Positions 26,927 to 36,648 of a DNA stretch of 64,000 nt are shown here, in pieces. Both the position numbers and the translations under genes were made by a program. The notes beneath the pieces were generated by a model. That model saw nothing but the letters and a program-made list of their open reading frames with translations. It had not been told where the DNA came from and did no database searches. Source of the stretch: Thermomonas sp. (GTDB lineage: Bacteria > Pseudomonadota > Gammaproteobacteria > Xanthomonadales > Xanthomonadaceae); contig JAIMKJ010000005.1 in NCBI GenBank assembly GCA_020692565.1, positions 97,524 to 161,523 on the forward strand, written 5' to 3'. Position 1 is the first letter of the stretch, and every line of letters starts with the position of its first letter.

Positions 26927-28510
26927 TCAATGCCTGAAATGCCGGACGCCCGTGAACACCATCGCGATGCCGTGCTCGTCCGCTGCGGCGATGACTTCGG
27001 CGTCGCGCATCGAGCCGCCGGGCTGGATCACGGCCTTGATCCCGGCTTCGGCGGCGGCGTCGATGCCGTCGCGGAACGGGAAGAAAGCGTCGCTGGCCAT
27101 CACCGAGCCGGGCACCACCAGGTCGGCGTCGCCGGCCTTGATGCCGGCGATCCGCGCGGAGTACACGCGGCTCATCTGCCCGGCGCCGACGCCGACGGTG
27201 CGCTTGTCCTTCGCGTAGACGATCGCGTTCGACTTCACGTATTTCGCCACGCGCCACGCGAACAGCAGGTCGCCCAGCTGTTCGGCGGTCGGCGCGAGCT
27301 TCGTCACCACGTTCAGTTCGTCGGCGCCGACTTCGCGGATGTCGGCGGTCTGCATCAGCAGGCCGGAACCGACGCGCTTCACGTCGATATTGTTGCGGCC
27401 GTCGCCGTGCGGGATGCGCAGGACGCGGACGTTGGCTTTCTTCCTGGCGTAATCGAGCGCGCCGTCGTCGTAGTCCGGTGCGATCAGCACTTCGACGAAC
27501 TGGCGGTCGAGGATGAGCTTGGCGGTGGCGGCGTCCAGCCGGGTATTGAACGCGATGATGCCGCCGAACGCCGAGGTGGGGTCGGTGGCGTAGGCGAGTT
27601 CGTAGGCCTGCGCGCAGTCGCCGCTTTCGGCCACGCCGCAGGGATTGGCGTGTTTGACGATGACGCAGGCCGGCGCTTCGAACTGACGCACGCATTCCCA
27701 CGCGGCGTCGGCGTCGGCGAGGTTGTTGTAGCTGAGTGCCTTGCCCTGCAGTTGCGCGAACGTGGCCAGCGTGCCCGGCACCGGCCACAGATCGCGGTAG
27801 AACGCGCCCTGCTGGTGCGGATTCTCGCCGTAGCGCAGATCCATCACCTTGACGAAGTTGCTGTTGCTCTGCGCCGGGAACAGCGTGCGGGTGCCATCGT
27901 CCTGGATCGACGACAGATAATTGCTGATGAACGCGTCGTACTGCGCGACCCGGTTGAATGCGGCCACCGACAGCGCGAACCGGGTGTTCGCCGACAGCGC
28001 GCCGTCGTTCGCAGCCAGTTCGTCGAGAATGCCCGGGTACTGCGCCGGATCGGTGGCGACGGCAACGCGCGCGTAATTCTTCGCGGCGGAACGCAGCATC
28101 GCCGGGCCGCCGATGTCGATGTTCTCGATGATCTCGTCCATCGTGCTGTCGGGATTCGCCGACACCGATTCGAACGGATACAGATTCAGCACCAGCAGAT
28201 CGATCGCGCCGATGCCGTGTTCGGCCATCACCGCGTCGTCGATGCCGGCGCGACCGAGCAGACCGCCGTGCACCAGCGGGTGCAGGGTCTTCACGCGCCC
28301 GTCCATCATTTCCGGAAACCCGGTGACGTCGCTGACATCGCGCACCGGCAGGCCGGCATCGCGGATCGCTTTCGCGGTGCCGCCGGTGGACAGCAGTTCG
28401 ACATTGCGGGCCGCGAGCACGCGGGCGAGATCGAGCAGGCCGGTCTTGTCGGACACGGACAGCAGCGCGCGGCGGATCGTCACCGGGGCGCTGGGCGGGA
28501 GCTGGGTCAT
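26927..28510 (-). CDS. purH: bifunctional IMP cyclohydrolase/AICAR formyltransferase
   Basis: 527 residues, normal for PurH. The N-terminal cyclohydrolase domain shows [31 protein letters not shown] and [16 protein letters not shown]. The C-terminal transformylase domain carries the catalytic KHANPCGVA motif and ends [19 protein letters not shown]. It performs the last two steps to IMP. I take the ATG at 28510; an upstream in-frame TTG would add ten residues of no family likeness. Confidence 0.95.
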   Translation of the reverse strand: MTQLPPSAPVTIRRALLSVSDKTGLLDLARVLAARNVELLSTGGTAKAIRDAGLPVRDVSDVTGFPEMMDGRVKTLHPLVHGGLLGRAGIDDAVMAEHGIGAIDLLVLNLYPFESVSANPDSTMDEIIENIDIGGPAMLRSAAKNYARVAVATDPAQYPGILDELAANDGALSANTRFALSVAAFNRVAQYDAFISNYLSSIQDDGTRTLFPAQSNSNFVKVMDLRYGENPHQQGAFYRDLWPVPGTLATFAQLQGKALSYNNLADADAAWECVRQFEAPACVIVKHANPCGVAESGDCAQAYELAYATDPTSAFGGIIAFNTRLDAATAKLILDRQFVEVLIAPDYDDGALDYARKKANVRVLRIPHGDGRNNIDVKRVGSGLLMQTADIREVGADELNVVTKLAPTAEQLGDLLFAWRVAKYVKSNAIVYAKDKRTVGVGAGQMSRVYSARIAGIKAGDADLVVPGSVMASDAFFPFRDGIDAAAEAGIKAVIQPGGSMRDAEVIAAADEHGIAMVFTGVRHFRH

Positions 28511-28665
28511 GGGGGGCGATGCGGAGGCGGGAAATGCCAATTATACGGCCCGCCGATCACACGGCCCGCCAACGATACGGTCCGTGCCATCGCGCTCGGC
28601 GGAAACGGCGCGGCTGTTCCCATACGCAGGCGTCGGGCGGGATGCCCGCGAATATCCGCGGCGGG

Positions 28666-28935
28666 TCAACCCAGCCCGTAATCCTTCAACTTCTTGCGCA
28701 GGGTGGCCCGGTGAATGCCGAGCATCGCCGCGGCGCGGCTCTGGTTGCCGTCGCAGTGCAGCAACACTTCGGCGAACAATGGGATCTCGAGCTCGCGCAG
28801 CGCGATTTCGTACAGATTGGAGGCGTCCGATCCGTTCAGATCGCCGATGTAGCGGCGCACGGAATTGGCGACATGTTCGCGCAGTGGCGTTCGCGCAGCC
28901 TGGCGGGTGCTGGGGTCATGGCGTTCGGCGTTCAA
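28666..28935 (-). CDS. fis: DNA-binding protein Fis
   Basis: About 89 residues if the TTG at 28935 is the start (first residues [11 protein letters not shown]). This matches the length of xanthomonad Fis, while the open frame further upstream has no family-like sequence and offers no better start. The C-terminal helix-turn-helix [20 protein letters not shown] is diagnostic. Fis is a nucleoid protein that bends DNA and activates stable-RNA and other promoters. It lies between a zinc-ribbon gene and purH, the usual xanthomonad order. The TTG start has only a weak AGAGAG site. Confidence 0.85.
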   Translation of the reverse strand: MNAERHDPSTRQAARTPLREHVANSVRRYIGDLNGSDASNLYEIALRELEIPLFAEVLLHCDGNQSRAAAMLGIHRATLRKKLKDYGLG

Positions 28936-29235
28936 GCAGGGTCTCTCTGGATAGCGCGTCGTCGCATCGGCCCCATCCCTGGCCGTTGCCGTGTCGCAGG
29001 GCGACAAGGGGGAAGGGAGTCTAGCGTGGGCCGCCGCCGCTCGCCATGAGGAATCGCGGAAAAAGCGGGCGCTTGATGATGTTGTCCGATGAATGGCGAT
29101 GCGGCGGCGTTTCGATGTCGGCAAGTGCTTGATCGCGCGTCGCGCTTGTCGATCCGCGCATGTCCTGGCCGGATATGCGGCGCTTTTGCGTTGAACGCGC
29201 GCGGACTGCGGCGTGCGGATTTCCGACTTCCGCGT
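28936..29235. other. fis upstream region
   Basis: About 300 bases between fis and the DUF3426 gene on the same strand. I see no separate gene, repeat or strong terminator here. The length leaves room for a dedicated fis promoter. Confidence 0.4.
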
Positions 29236-30138
29236 TCAGCGGAAACTGAAGTCGTAACCCACGATCTGCGCCGCGGGTTCCAGGATGTCCATCGCCACGG
29301 TCGCACTTTCGCCGCTGGCGAGTTCGGGCTGACTGGCCGGTCCGCCCAGATAGTCTTCGGCGCGGAAATCGCGCTCGCCGGCCGGTCGTCCGTTGGCGTC
29401 GGACAACGTCAACCGCAAACGGGGCCAGGGTTGCGACCAGCGCGCATCGTTGCGGAACGTCGCCGATACGCGCAGCGCGCCGGGGATGCTCGGATGTTGC
29501 CGCACGTCGCGCTGCAGCAGGGTGAACGCGGTGGGTTCGCGCCACGGCGGCAGTTCGCAGAAGAAGACGGTGCACAGCGCATGCAGTGTCGGTCGCCAGC
29601 GCGCATCGCCGGCCAGTCGCGCGCGATCCGCGAGCAGCAGTTGCAGGATCAGCAAGACTGCGAGCGCAGCGACGGCCGCCGGTACCCAGCGTTCGCGCGG
29701 GACATGGGCCGCGGCGCTGGCGACGCGCGCGAAACTCGGCATCGCGCGCGTGCCGCGTTTGCCGGGCGCGGGAGGCGCCGGCGCCACGGCTGCGGGCGCG
29801 ATTGCGGTGTTGGCATCGATGATGGTGTCGTCGAGCGGTTCCGCAGTGGATGCGCTCACGCTGTCGTCGCGCACGGGCGCCTGGGCGTGGTCGAACGGCG
29901 CTTCCGCGTCCGCGACGACAGCCGCTGTCGTGTCTGTCTTCGTGTCGATTCCGGTCGGTGGCGTGTTCATCAGCGCGACCAGATCCAGCGGCGCGCCGTC
30001 GCCTTCCGTGTCCGCCGCGTCTTCCACCGTCTCGTCGCGACGCAGCAGGCTCATGCACTGCGGGCAGTGGGTCGGCGGCAGGTCGGTGACCGGATCGGTC
30101 GCGACCAGCGTGCGGCAGTAGGGGCAGTTGATGAACAT
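29236..30138 (-). CDS. zinc-ribbon DUF3426 membrane protein
   Basis: 300 residues. The N-terminus MFINCPYCRTLVATDPVTDL followed by PPTHCPQC is an MJ0042-type zinc ribbon with two Cys-x2-Cys pairs. A low-complexity Ala/Asp/Thr region follows, then a single membrane helix at about 190 (PAAVAALAVLLILQLLLA) and a C-terminal DUF3426 domain (GALRVSATFRNDARWSQPWP) predicted outside the cytoplasm. Function is unknown. The gene sits between prmA and fis as in related genomes. Confidence 0.82.
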   Translation of the reverse strand: MFINCPYCRTLVATDPVTDLPPTHCPQCMSLLRRDETVEDAADTEGDGAPLDLVALMNTPPTGIDTKTDTTAAVVADAEAPFDHAQAPVRDDSVSASTAEPLDDTIIDANTAIAPAAVAPAPPAPGKRGTRAMPSFARVASAAAHVPRERWVPAAVAALAVLLILQLLLADRARLAGDARWRPTLHALCTVFFCELPPWREPTAFTLLQRDVRQHPSIPGALRVSATFRNDARWSQPWPRLRLTLSDANGRPAGERDFRAEDYLGGPASQPELASGESATVAMDILEPAAQIVGYDFSFR

Positions 30139-30170
30139 CGGACTATTGAATCACGGCCGAATGACACAAG

Positions 30171-30200
30171 CCGTGCGTCCGTTCGCGAACGGACGCACGG
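30171..30200. repeat. 30-bp perfect palindrome
   Basis: A perfect 30-bp palindrome (half-site CCGTGCGTCCGTTCG) in the 87-base gap between prmA and the DUF3426 gene. No T-run follows on either strand, so it is not a standard terminator; it may stabilise or process the mRNA or bind a dimeric protein. Confidence 0.6.
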
Positions 30201-30225
30201 GCAATGGTCCCATCCGAAGGCCGCA

Positions 30226-31146
30226 TCACCGGCGGCGACCGTCGATCCGCACCCAATCGTCCTCGCGGGCGACGCGCAGATCGTCGAACCAAGCGCCGTA
30301 GCGCAGCAGCAGTTCGTCTTCCTGGCCCTTGAGAATGCCCGACAGCGCAATCCGGCCGCCGGGCGCGACCCGTGCGGCGAGGGTGTCGGCCAACGCGTCG
30401 AGTGCTGTGGCGAGGATATTGGCGACGACCAGCGGATACCTCGCCGCTGCGGGTTCGTCCGCCGGCAGATGCACCGCGATGCGGTCGCCCACGCCGTTGC
30501 GTTCGGCATTGTCGCGGGTGGCGAGGATCGCCTGGGGGTCGTTGTCCACGCCCACCGCGCGGCCGGCGCCCAGCTTCAGTGCGGCCAGCGCAAGAATCCC
30601 GCTGCCGCAGCCGAAATCGAGCACGGCCTGCCCCTGCAGTTCGCCGCGCACCGCCAGATCGTCCAGCCATTGCAGGCAGAGCGAGGTGGTGGGATGAGTG
30701 CCGGAGCCGAACGCCAGTCCCGGGTCGAGCCGGATCACCGCAGCATCCACGGCGTCGGCGCCTTCCGGCAGGTCGTGGTTCCACGGCACGATCCAGGTGC
30801 GGGCGCCGAAGTGCAGCGGCACGTACTGGTCCATCCATGCCCGTTCCCAATCCTGGTCCTCGACCATGCGGAAGCCGGCCCGCGACCAGTCCAGACCGGG
30901 GTCGAAGGCGTCCAGCGCTGCCAGCAGCAGCAGCGGGTCGGCGTCTTCGGCGAACAGCGCCGACAGCGCCACCTCGCCCCAGATCGGCATTTCGCCGACG
31001 CCGGGTTCCAGAATCGCGCGCTCGTTCGGCGTCTCGGCATCGGCATCCAGCAGGGTCACCGCCAGCGCGCCCACGTCCTCCAGCGCGTGTTCGTAGCGCG
31101 GCTGCTCGGATTCGCGGCAATGCAGGGAGAGTTCGAGGTAGGGCAT
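30226..31146 (-). CDS. prmA: ribosomal protein L11 methyltransferase
   Basis: 306 residues, typical for PrmA. The N-terminal substrate-recognition domain starts [13 protein letters not shown]; the SAM-binding domain has [33 protein letters not shown] and [13 protein letters not shown]. It trimethylates L11 in the cytoplasm. It is probably the first gene of the minus-strand run that continues to fis and purH. Confidence 0.93.
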   Translation of the reverse strand: MPYLELSLHCRESEQPRYEHALEDVGALAVTLLDADAETPNERAILEPGVGEMPIWGEVALSALFAEDADPLLLLAALDAFDPGLDWSRAGFRMVEDQDWERAWMDQYVPLHFGARTWIVPWNHDLPEGADAVDAAVIRLDPGLAFGSGTHPTTSLCLQWLDDLAVRGELQGQAVLDFGCGSGILALAALKLGAGRAVGVDNDPQAILATRDNAERNGVGDRIAVHLPADEPAAARYPLVVANILATALDALADTLAARVAPGGRIALSGILKGQEDELLLRYGAWFDDLRVAREDDWVRIDGRRR

Positions 31147-31285
31147 GGCGGCGGCAGGCGGGCAGGGGTCGGACAGCTTACCGTGCCGACCGTACCGGAA
31201 TCGGGCATCGGTCCGGGCTTGGCGCGGAAGGCGGTGCTACGATCCCGGCGACCCCATCCCTTTCGATACCTACCGGAGCGACCCC

Positions 31286-32911
31286 ATGCGCATTCTCCAC
31301 GCATGCGTTTTGACCGTTCTGGCGCTGGCCTGCGGCATGCAGGCCGATGCCGCCCGACGCATGGACGGCACGACCGGCAAGGCGGCCACGACACGGACCA
31401 TGACCGGCCGGCTGGAACTGGTCTGGGGCGACCCCGGCGCGGGCGCCAAAGCCGGTGGTATCCAGGGCGAACGATTCCTCGTCACCCTGGTCGACGATGC
31501 CGGCGGGCGCCACGCGCTCGACCCCGACCAGGCGCTGCGCGCGGCCGACGATCTGTATGCGCTCTATGGCCGGCGGATCGCGGTATCCACCACGACGGCC
31601 GCAGCGAAGACCGATGGTCGTGCGCTGCGGGTCATCGATGCGATCGTGCCGATCGACGATCTCGTCCCGGCGTCGCTGTCCTCGCGCACGCGAGCCGCCA
31701 TCGGTGCCCGTTCGCCTGCGCAGGGTGGCCAGAAGATCACCGGCGTGACCAGCTGGGTGACGCTGATGTGCAAATTCAGCGACATCGCCACCGAGCAGAA
31801 AACCCTCAGCTTCTTCCAGTCGCAGTACGGCACCGCCATCGGCCAGCTCGACCACTACTGGCAGGAAGTGTCGTACGGGCAGATCAACCTCGCCGGCAGC
31901 ATGGCCTACGGCTGGGCCAGCCTGCCGCAGCCGCGCAGCGTGTACGTGACCAAGGACGACGCCGGCAAGGACAAGGCCGATCTCGGCAAGCTGTTCACCG
32001 ATTGCGTCGCCGCGCACGACGCGAACGTCAATTTCGCGCTCAACGGCGGCGTGCAGGGCGTCAACATGATGTTCAATGGCGACCTCGACGGCTTCGCCTG
32101 GGGCGGCAGCCGCTGCGCCACGCTCGACGGCATCAACAAATGCTGGAGCACCACCTGGAATCCGCCGTGGTCGTTCGGCAACCTCGCGCCGCTCTCGCAC
32201 GAAATGGGCCACGCCTACGGCCTGCCGCACGCCAACAATTCCGATGCGGACACCGATCCCTACGACAATCCGTGGGACGTGATGAGCGACGCATGGAACA
32301 ACGCGGTCGGCAACGCCACCTACGGCTCGCTGCCGAAACATCTCAATGTGTATTCGCGCAACCGGTTGGGCTGGGTCGCGACCGCGCGCAAGCGGACCAT
32401 CGTCGCCCGGACAGGTGCGACATCGGTGACCATGGACCGCATCAGCCTGCCGGGGTCGACCAACACCCAGATGCTGATTCTCAGCTACCCCGAACAGTCG
32501 AGCCGGTATTACACCGTCGAAGTGCGCAAGCGCACCGGCAACTACGAAAACCGGCTCGCCGGCGATGCGGTGATCATCCACGAGGTGCTGACCTCGCGGA
32601 AGGAACCGGCCTGGAGCATGGATGCCGACACGCCGCCGGCCAACCGCGCCAACAACGAAGGCAGCATGTTCAAGGTCGGCGAAACCTGGATCTCGCCCGA
32701 TTACGCATTCCGGGTGAAAGTGGAATCGCAGACCAGCGAAGGTTTCGTCGTGACCGTGCGCCCGACGCCGCGCAGCGGCGGCCCGGGCCAGAGTGTACAA
32801 GCGCCCGGTACTGCCAAGCCGGTTTCGGCGGATGCGGTCGCTGCCCCGGATCGCAGCCCGCCCCGCGGCGGCGATCCGCGCGATACCGGCCGGCTCGGCG
32901 AGCGCCGCTAA
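31286..32911 (+). CDS. secreted metzincin-type zinc metalloprotease
   Basis: 541 residues. The start at 31286 gives a signal peptide (MRILHACVLTVLALACG) and has a GGAG site. After a pro-region the catalytic zinc site HEMGHAYGLPH lies near residue 305, followed by a Met-containing segment (NPWDVMSDAW) that may act as the Met-turn. The C-terminal 150 residues are beta-rich with a Pro/Ala tail. It resembles M6-type secreted proteases in layout, but I would not fix the family. It is not closely similar to the M72-like protease at 14824. Confidence 0.78.
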   Translation: MRILHACVLTVLALACGMQADAARRMDGTTGKAATTRTMTGRLELVWGDPGAGAKAGGIQGERFLVTLVDDAGGRHALDPDQALRAADDLYALYGRRIAVSTTTAAAKTDGRALRVIDAIVPIDDLVPASLSSRTRAAIGARSPAQGGQKITGVTSWVTLMCKFSDIATEQKTLSFFQSQYGTAIGQLDHYWQEVSYGQINLAGSMAYGWASLPQPRSVYVTKDDAGKDKADLGKLFTDCVAAHDANVNFALNGGVQGVNMMFNGDLDGFAWGGSRCATLDGINKCWSTTWNPPWSFGNLAPLSHEMGHAYGLPHANNSDADTDPYDNPWDVMSDAWNNAVGNATYGSLPKHLNVYSRNRLGWVATARKRTIVARTGATSVTMDRISLPGSTNTQMLILSYPEQSSRYYTVEVRKRTGNYENRLAGDAVIIHEVLTSRKEPAWSMDADTPPANRANNEGSMFKVGETWISPDYAFRVKVESQTSEGFVVTVRPTPRSGGPGQSVQAPGTAKPVSADAVAAPDRSPPRGGDPRDTGRLGERR

Positions 32912-33036
32912 GCCGCCAAGCGGCAGGCATGACGGGCGTACTGCGGCGAGGATGCGTCCCCGAGACGCGCCGGGGCGAAGTTTTCGGGGCTTCCTGATAA
33001 ATTGCGCGTTCCCCCGGCTTCCGCGAGACCGCTGTC

Positions 33037-33621
33037 GTGATACTGATGTTGGACAACTACGACAGCTTCACCTACAACCTGGTGCAGTACCTGCAGACGC
33101 TGGGTGCGGACGTGAAGGTGGTGCGCAACGACGAGCTGACCGTCGCCGGGATTGATGCGCTCGCCCCGTCCGGCATCGTGATTTCGCCCGGCCCCTGCAC
33201 GCCGAACGAGGCCGGCGTGTCGGTGGACGCGATCCGCGAACTCGGTCATCGCATTCCGATTTTCGGCGTGTGTCTCGGCCATCAGAGCATCGGCCAGGCC
33301 TACGGCGGCGATGTCGTCCGCGCCGGCCGGATCATGCACGGCAAGACCTCGCGCATCCGCCATGAAGGCAAAGGGGTGTTCGCCGGTCTGCCCGATGGCT
33401 ACGAAGCCACCCGCTACCACTCGCTGGTCGTGGCCCAGGGCAGTCTGCCCCAGACCCTCGAAGTCACCGCCTGGACCGAGAACGACGACGGCACGGTGGA
33501 AGAAATCATGGGCCTGCGCCATCGCGAGCACCCGGTGGAAGGCGTGCAGTTCCATCCGGAATCGATCCTCACCGAACACGGCCACGCGCTGCTGAAGAAT
33601 TTCCTCGCCCGCGCGGCCTGA
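33037..33621 (+). CDS. trpG: anthranilate synthase glutamine amidotransferase
   Basis: 194 residues, class I glutamine amidotransferase. The nucleophile Cys is in [11 protein letters not shown] (about 79), with His and Glu in [10 protein letters not shown] (about 175). It starts at a GTG: the first bases read GTGATACTGATG. It supplies ammonia to TrpE (or PabB; many bacteria share this subunit). It leads the trpD-trpC operon here; trpE is not in the window. Confidence 0.93.
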   Translation: MILMLDNYDSFTYNLVQYLQTLGADVKVVRNDELTVAGIDALAPSGIVISPGPCTPNEAGVSVDAIRELGHRIPIFGVCLGHQSIGQAYGGDVVRAGRIMHGKTSRIRHEGKGVFAGLPDGYEATRYHSLVVAQGSLPQTLEVTAWTENDDGTVEEIMGLRHREHPVEGVQFHPESILTEHGHALLKNFLARAA

Positions 33622-33670
33622 CGCATCGCGCCGCTTTGCAAGCACTCCATTCCCCAATCCACGGCCACCC

Positions 33671-34705
33671 ATGTCGATCACGCCCCAACAAGCCCTGCAG
33701 CGGACGATCGAGCATCGCGAGATATTCCACGACGAAATGGTCGATCTGATGCGCCAGATCATGCGTGGAGAAGTGTCGCCGGCGATGACTTCGGCGATCC
33801 TCACCGGCCTGCGCGTGAAGAAGGAAACCGTCGGTGAGATCGCCGCCGCCGCGTCGGTGCTGCGCGAGTTCTCGAACAAGGTCGAGATCGCCGACCGCCG
33901 CAATCTGGTGGACATCGTCGGCACCGGCGGCGACGGCGCGCACACCTTCAATATTTCCACCGCGACGATTTTCGTGGTCGCCGCCGCGGGCGCGAAAGTC
34001 GCCAAACACGGCAACCGCAGCGTGTCGTCGAAATCCGGCAGCGCCGACGTGCTCGAAGCGCTGGGCGCGAACATCGAACTGCGGCCGGAACAGGTGGCGG
34101 CCTGTATCGACCAGACCGGTATCGGCTTCATGTACGCGCCGCTGCACCACCCGGCGATGAAGGCGGTGGCGCCGGTGCGTCGCGAGATGGGCGTGCGCAC
34201 GATCTTCAACATCCTCGGCCCGCTGACCAATCCCGCCGGTGCGCCGAACATTCTGATGGGTGTGTTCCATCCCGATCTGGTCGGCATCCAGGCGCGCGTG
34301 CTGCAGGAACTCGGCGCGCAGCGCGCGCTGGTGGTCTGGGGCCGCGACGGCATGGACGAGCTTTCGCTCGGCGCGGCTTCGCTGGTCGGCGAGTTGCGCG
34401 ATGGCAAGGTCCGCGAATACGAGATCCACCCCGAGGATTTCGGCATCGGCATGGCCGCCAGCCGCAACCTGCGCGTCGAAGATGCGCAGGAATCGAAAGT
34501 CATGCTGATCGAGGCGCTGGAGAACAAGCCCGGCCTGCCGCGCGACATCGTCTGCCTCAACGCGGGCGCGGCGCTGTACGTCGCCGGCAGCGCCGACAGC
34601 ATCGCCCAGGGCATCGACGCCGCGCGCAGCGCCATCGCCAGCGGCGATGCCCGCGCCAAGCTCGAACATTTCATCGCGACCACGCAGACACTCGGCGCGT
34701 CATGA
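33671..34705 (+). CDS. trpD: anthranilate phosphoribosyltransferase
   Basis: 344 residues with the family signatures: [18 protein letters not shown] (PRPP loop), [21 protein letters not shown], and [12 protein letters not shown]. It transfers phosphoribosyl to anthranilate in tryptophan synthesis. Its stop overlaps the ATG of the next gene in ATGA. Confidence 0.95.
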   Translation: MSITPQQALQRTIEHREIFHDEMVDLMRQIMRGEVSPAMTSAILTGLRVKKETVGEIAAAASVLREFSNKVEIADRRNLVDIVGTGGDGAHTFNISTATIFVVAAAGAKVAKHGNRSVSSKSGSADVLEALGANIELRPEQVAACIDQTGIGFMYAPLHHPAMKAVAPVRREMGVRTIFNILGPLTNPAGAPNILMGVFHPDLVGIQARVLQELGAQRALVVWGRDGMDELSLGAASLVGELRDGKVREYEIHPEDFGIGMAASRNLRVEDAQESKVMLIEALENKPGLPRDIVCLNAGAALYVAGSADSIAQGIDAARSAIASGDARAKLEHFIATTQTLGAS

Positions 34706-35082
34706 GCGATCCGCGCTTCAATGAGGCATGCTTCAACGATGCACGCTTCGCCGACACGCCCGCGCCGCCGTACTACGCGGTGATGTTCACCTCGCTGCGC
34801 AATGGCGAGGACGCCGACGGTTACGCCGAAGCCGCCGAGCGGATGATGGCGCTGGCCGCGCAGCAGCCCGGCTATCTCGGCGCGGAATCGGTGCGCGACG
34901 CCGACGGCGTCGGCATCACCGTGAGTTACTGGCGCAGCGAGACCGACATCCTCGGCTGGAAGCACCAGGTCGAACACGCCGCCACCCGTGCGCGCGGTCG
35001 CAGCGACTGGTACACCCGCTACATCACCCGCGTCGCCAAAGTCGAACGCGCCTACGACTGGATCGTCAAGACCGCATCATGA
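34702..35082 (+). CDS. antibiotic biosynthesis monooxygenase (ABM) domain protein
   Basis: 126 residues with a ferredoxin-like ABM fold. [20 protein letters not shown] opens the domain, [13 protein letters not shown] is the core, and [18 protein letters not shown] is the C-terminal motif of the family. ABM proteins act on quinones, heme or small aromatics, often without cofactor; the substrate here is unknown. It is joined to trpD and trpC by ATGA overlaps on both sides. Confidence 0.8.
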   Translation: MSDPRFNEACFNDARFADTPAPPYYAVMFTSLRNGEDADGYAEAAERMMALAAQQPGYLGAESVRDADGVGITVSYWRSETDILGWKHQVEHAATRARGRSDWYTRYITRVAKVERAYDWIVKTAS

Positions 35083-35915
35083 ATCACGAACACCACAGCG
35101 CCGCACGCGCGGATATCCTGCAACGCATCCTCGACCGCAAAGCCGAAGAAATCGCCGAACGCAGCGCACGCGTGCCGCTGGACGCGCTGCGCGCACGGCT
35201 GGTCGATGCGCCGCCGACGCGCGGTTTCGTCGCCGCGATCGAAGCCAAACGCGCCGCCGGAAAACCCGCGGTGATCGCCGAGGTCAAGAAAGCCAGTCCA
35301 TCGAAAGGCGTGATCCGCGCGGACTTCGATCCCGCCGCCATCGCCCGCAGCTACGAAGCCGGCGACGCGGCCTGTCTGTCGGTGCTGACCGATGTCGATT
35401 TCTTCCAGGGCGCCGATGCCTACCTGCAGCAGGCGCGCGCCGCCTGCTCGCTGCCGGTGCTGCGCAAGGATTTCACCGTCGATGCGTATCAGATCGTCGA
35501 GGCGCGCGTGCTCGGTGCCGACTGCATCCTGCTGATCGTCGCCGCGCTGGACGATGCGCAGCTGTCGTCGCTGTATCGCGAGGCGATGGATATCGGCATC
35601 GACGTGCTGGTGGAAGTCCACGATGCCGACGAACTGGGTCGCGCCTTGGAACTGCCTGCCATCGACGGTCGTCTACCGCTGATCGGCGTCAACAATCGCA
35701 ATCTGCGCACCTTCGAAGTCTCGCTTGCGACCTCTTTGTCGTTGAAATCCGCGTTGCCTCCCGATCGCCTCCTGGTCACCGAAAGCGGAATCGCGACCGT
35801 CGACGATGTCGCAACGATGCGCGCCGCCGGCATCGACGCCTTCCTGGTCGGCGAATCCTTCATGCGCGATCCGGATCCGGGCGCGGCGCTGCAGCGACTG
35901 TTCTTCGCGACATGA
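35079..35915 (+). CDS. trpC: indole-3-glycerol phosphate synthase
   Basis: 278 residues, monofunctional TrpC. The catalytic segment is [45 protein letters not shown] and LLVTESGI follow in normal order. It closes the indole ring in tryptophan synthesis. The start overlaps the ABM gene (ATGA) and the stop overlaps the HAD gene (ATGA). Confidence 0.95.
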   Translation: MNHEHHSAARADILQRILDRKAEEIAERSARVPLDALRARLVDAPPTRGFVAAIEAKRAAGKPAVIAEVKKASPSKGVIRADFDPAAIARSYEAGDAACLSVLTDVDFFQGADAYLQQARAACSLPVLRKDFTVDAYQIVEARVLGADCILLIVAALDDAQLSSLYREAMDIGIDVLVEVHDADELGRALELPAIDGRLPLIGVNNRNLRTFEVSLATSLSLKSALPPDRLLVTESGIATVDDVATMRAAGIDAFLVGESFMRDPDPGAALQRLFFAT

Positions 35916-36634
35916 GCATGCATCGTTATCCCGTGCCGGCCGCCGACGCGCCGCTGGTGGTGTTCGATTTCGACCACACGCTGTACGACGGCGATTCCGG
36001 CAGTCATCTGTTCAAGTGGCTGATCGAGCGCGATCTCTGGCGAAAAGTCCTCGCGCTTCTGATCGTGCCGGTGTTCGGTCCGATGATCGCGTGGATGCCG
36101 ACCCGCCGCCGCGGCATTTCCGCGTTCGTGTGGGTCGGTACGCTCGGCATGCGTACCGTCGCCGATTTCGATGCCGCGACCGATCGTTACGTCGCCGCGC
36201 ATACCGATGCCATCAAGCAGCGGCTCCTGCCGGTCGCGCTCGACGTGCTGCGCGCGCATCGCGAGGCCGGCGATCGTGTTGTCATCGCGACCGGTGCGCC
36301 GCCGGAATTGGCGCGCGCGATCCTCGCTTTCGTCGCGCATGAGGATCTGCCGGTGATCGGCACCCAGGTCGGCCCGAAATACGGCGCCATCGGTGCGCTG
36401 CGTCACTGCCATTACCGGATGAAGATGACGATGATCCGCGACGCCGGCTTCAGCGTGCCGGTCGAGACCGCGTATTCCGACAGCAGCGCCGACCTGCCGC
36501 TGCTGCAGGCTGCGCAGCATCCGGTCGTCGTGAATCCGAAAGCGAAGCGGGTCGCGATGTTCCGTCGCGTATTGCCCGCCGGCACGCCGATCCTCAACTG
36601 GGGCTGCCCGGGGCGGGGCGGGGACGCGGTTTAA
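35912..36634 (+). CDS. HAD-IB family phosphatase
   Basis: 240 residues. The HAD nucleophile motif is [15 protein letters not shown] (Asp19 and Asp21), motif II is [11 protein letters not shown], and [10 protein letters not shown] is motif IV. A cap region with a hydrophobic stretch lies at about 40-65 ([17 protein letters not shown]). HAD-IB enzymes include SerB and PgpP-like phosphatidylglycerophosphatases; the substrate is not determined. It is coupled to trpC by an ATGA overlap. Confidence 0.8.
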   Translation: MSMHRYPVPAADAPLVVFDFDHTLYDGDSGSHLFKWLIERDLWRKVLALLIVPVFGPMIAWMPTRRRGISAFVWVGTLGMRTVADFDAATDRYVAAHTDAIKQRLLPVALDVLRAHREAGDRVVIATGAPPELARAILAFVAHEDLPVIGTQVGPKYGAIGALRHCHYRMKMTMIRDAGFSVPVETAYSDSSADLPLLQAAQHPVVVNPKAKRVAMFRRVLPAGTPILNWGCPGRGGDAV

Positions 36635-36648
36635 CCACGAAGCCCCGG

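Noticed and set aside
25973..28681. 902-codon plus-strand frame opposite the antiporter and purH
   Set aside because: Composition is that of an antisense shadow and no domain is visible.
29089..32997. 1302-codon plus-strand frame
   Set aside because: It runs antisense through the DUF3426 protein and prmA and then out of frame through the metalloprotease; it has no family features.
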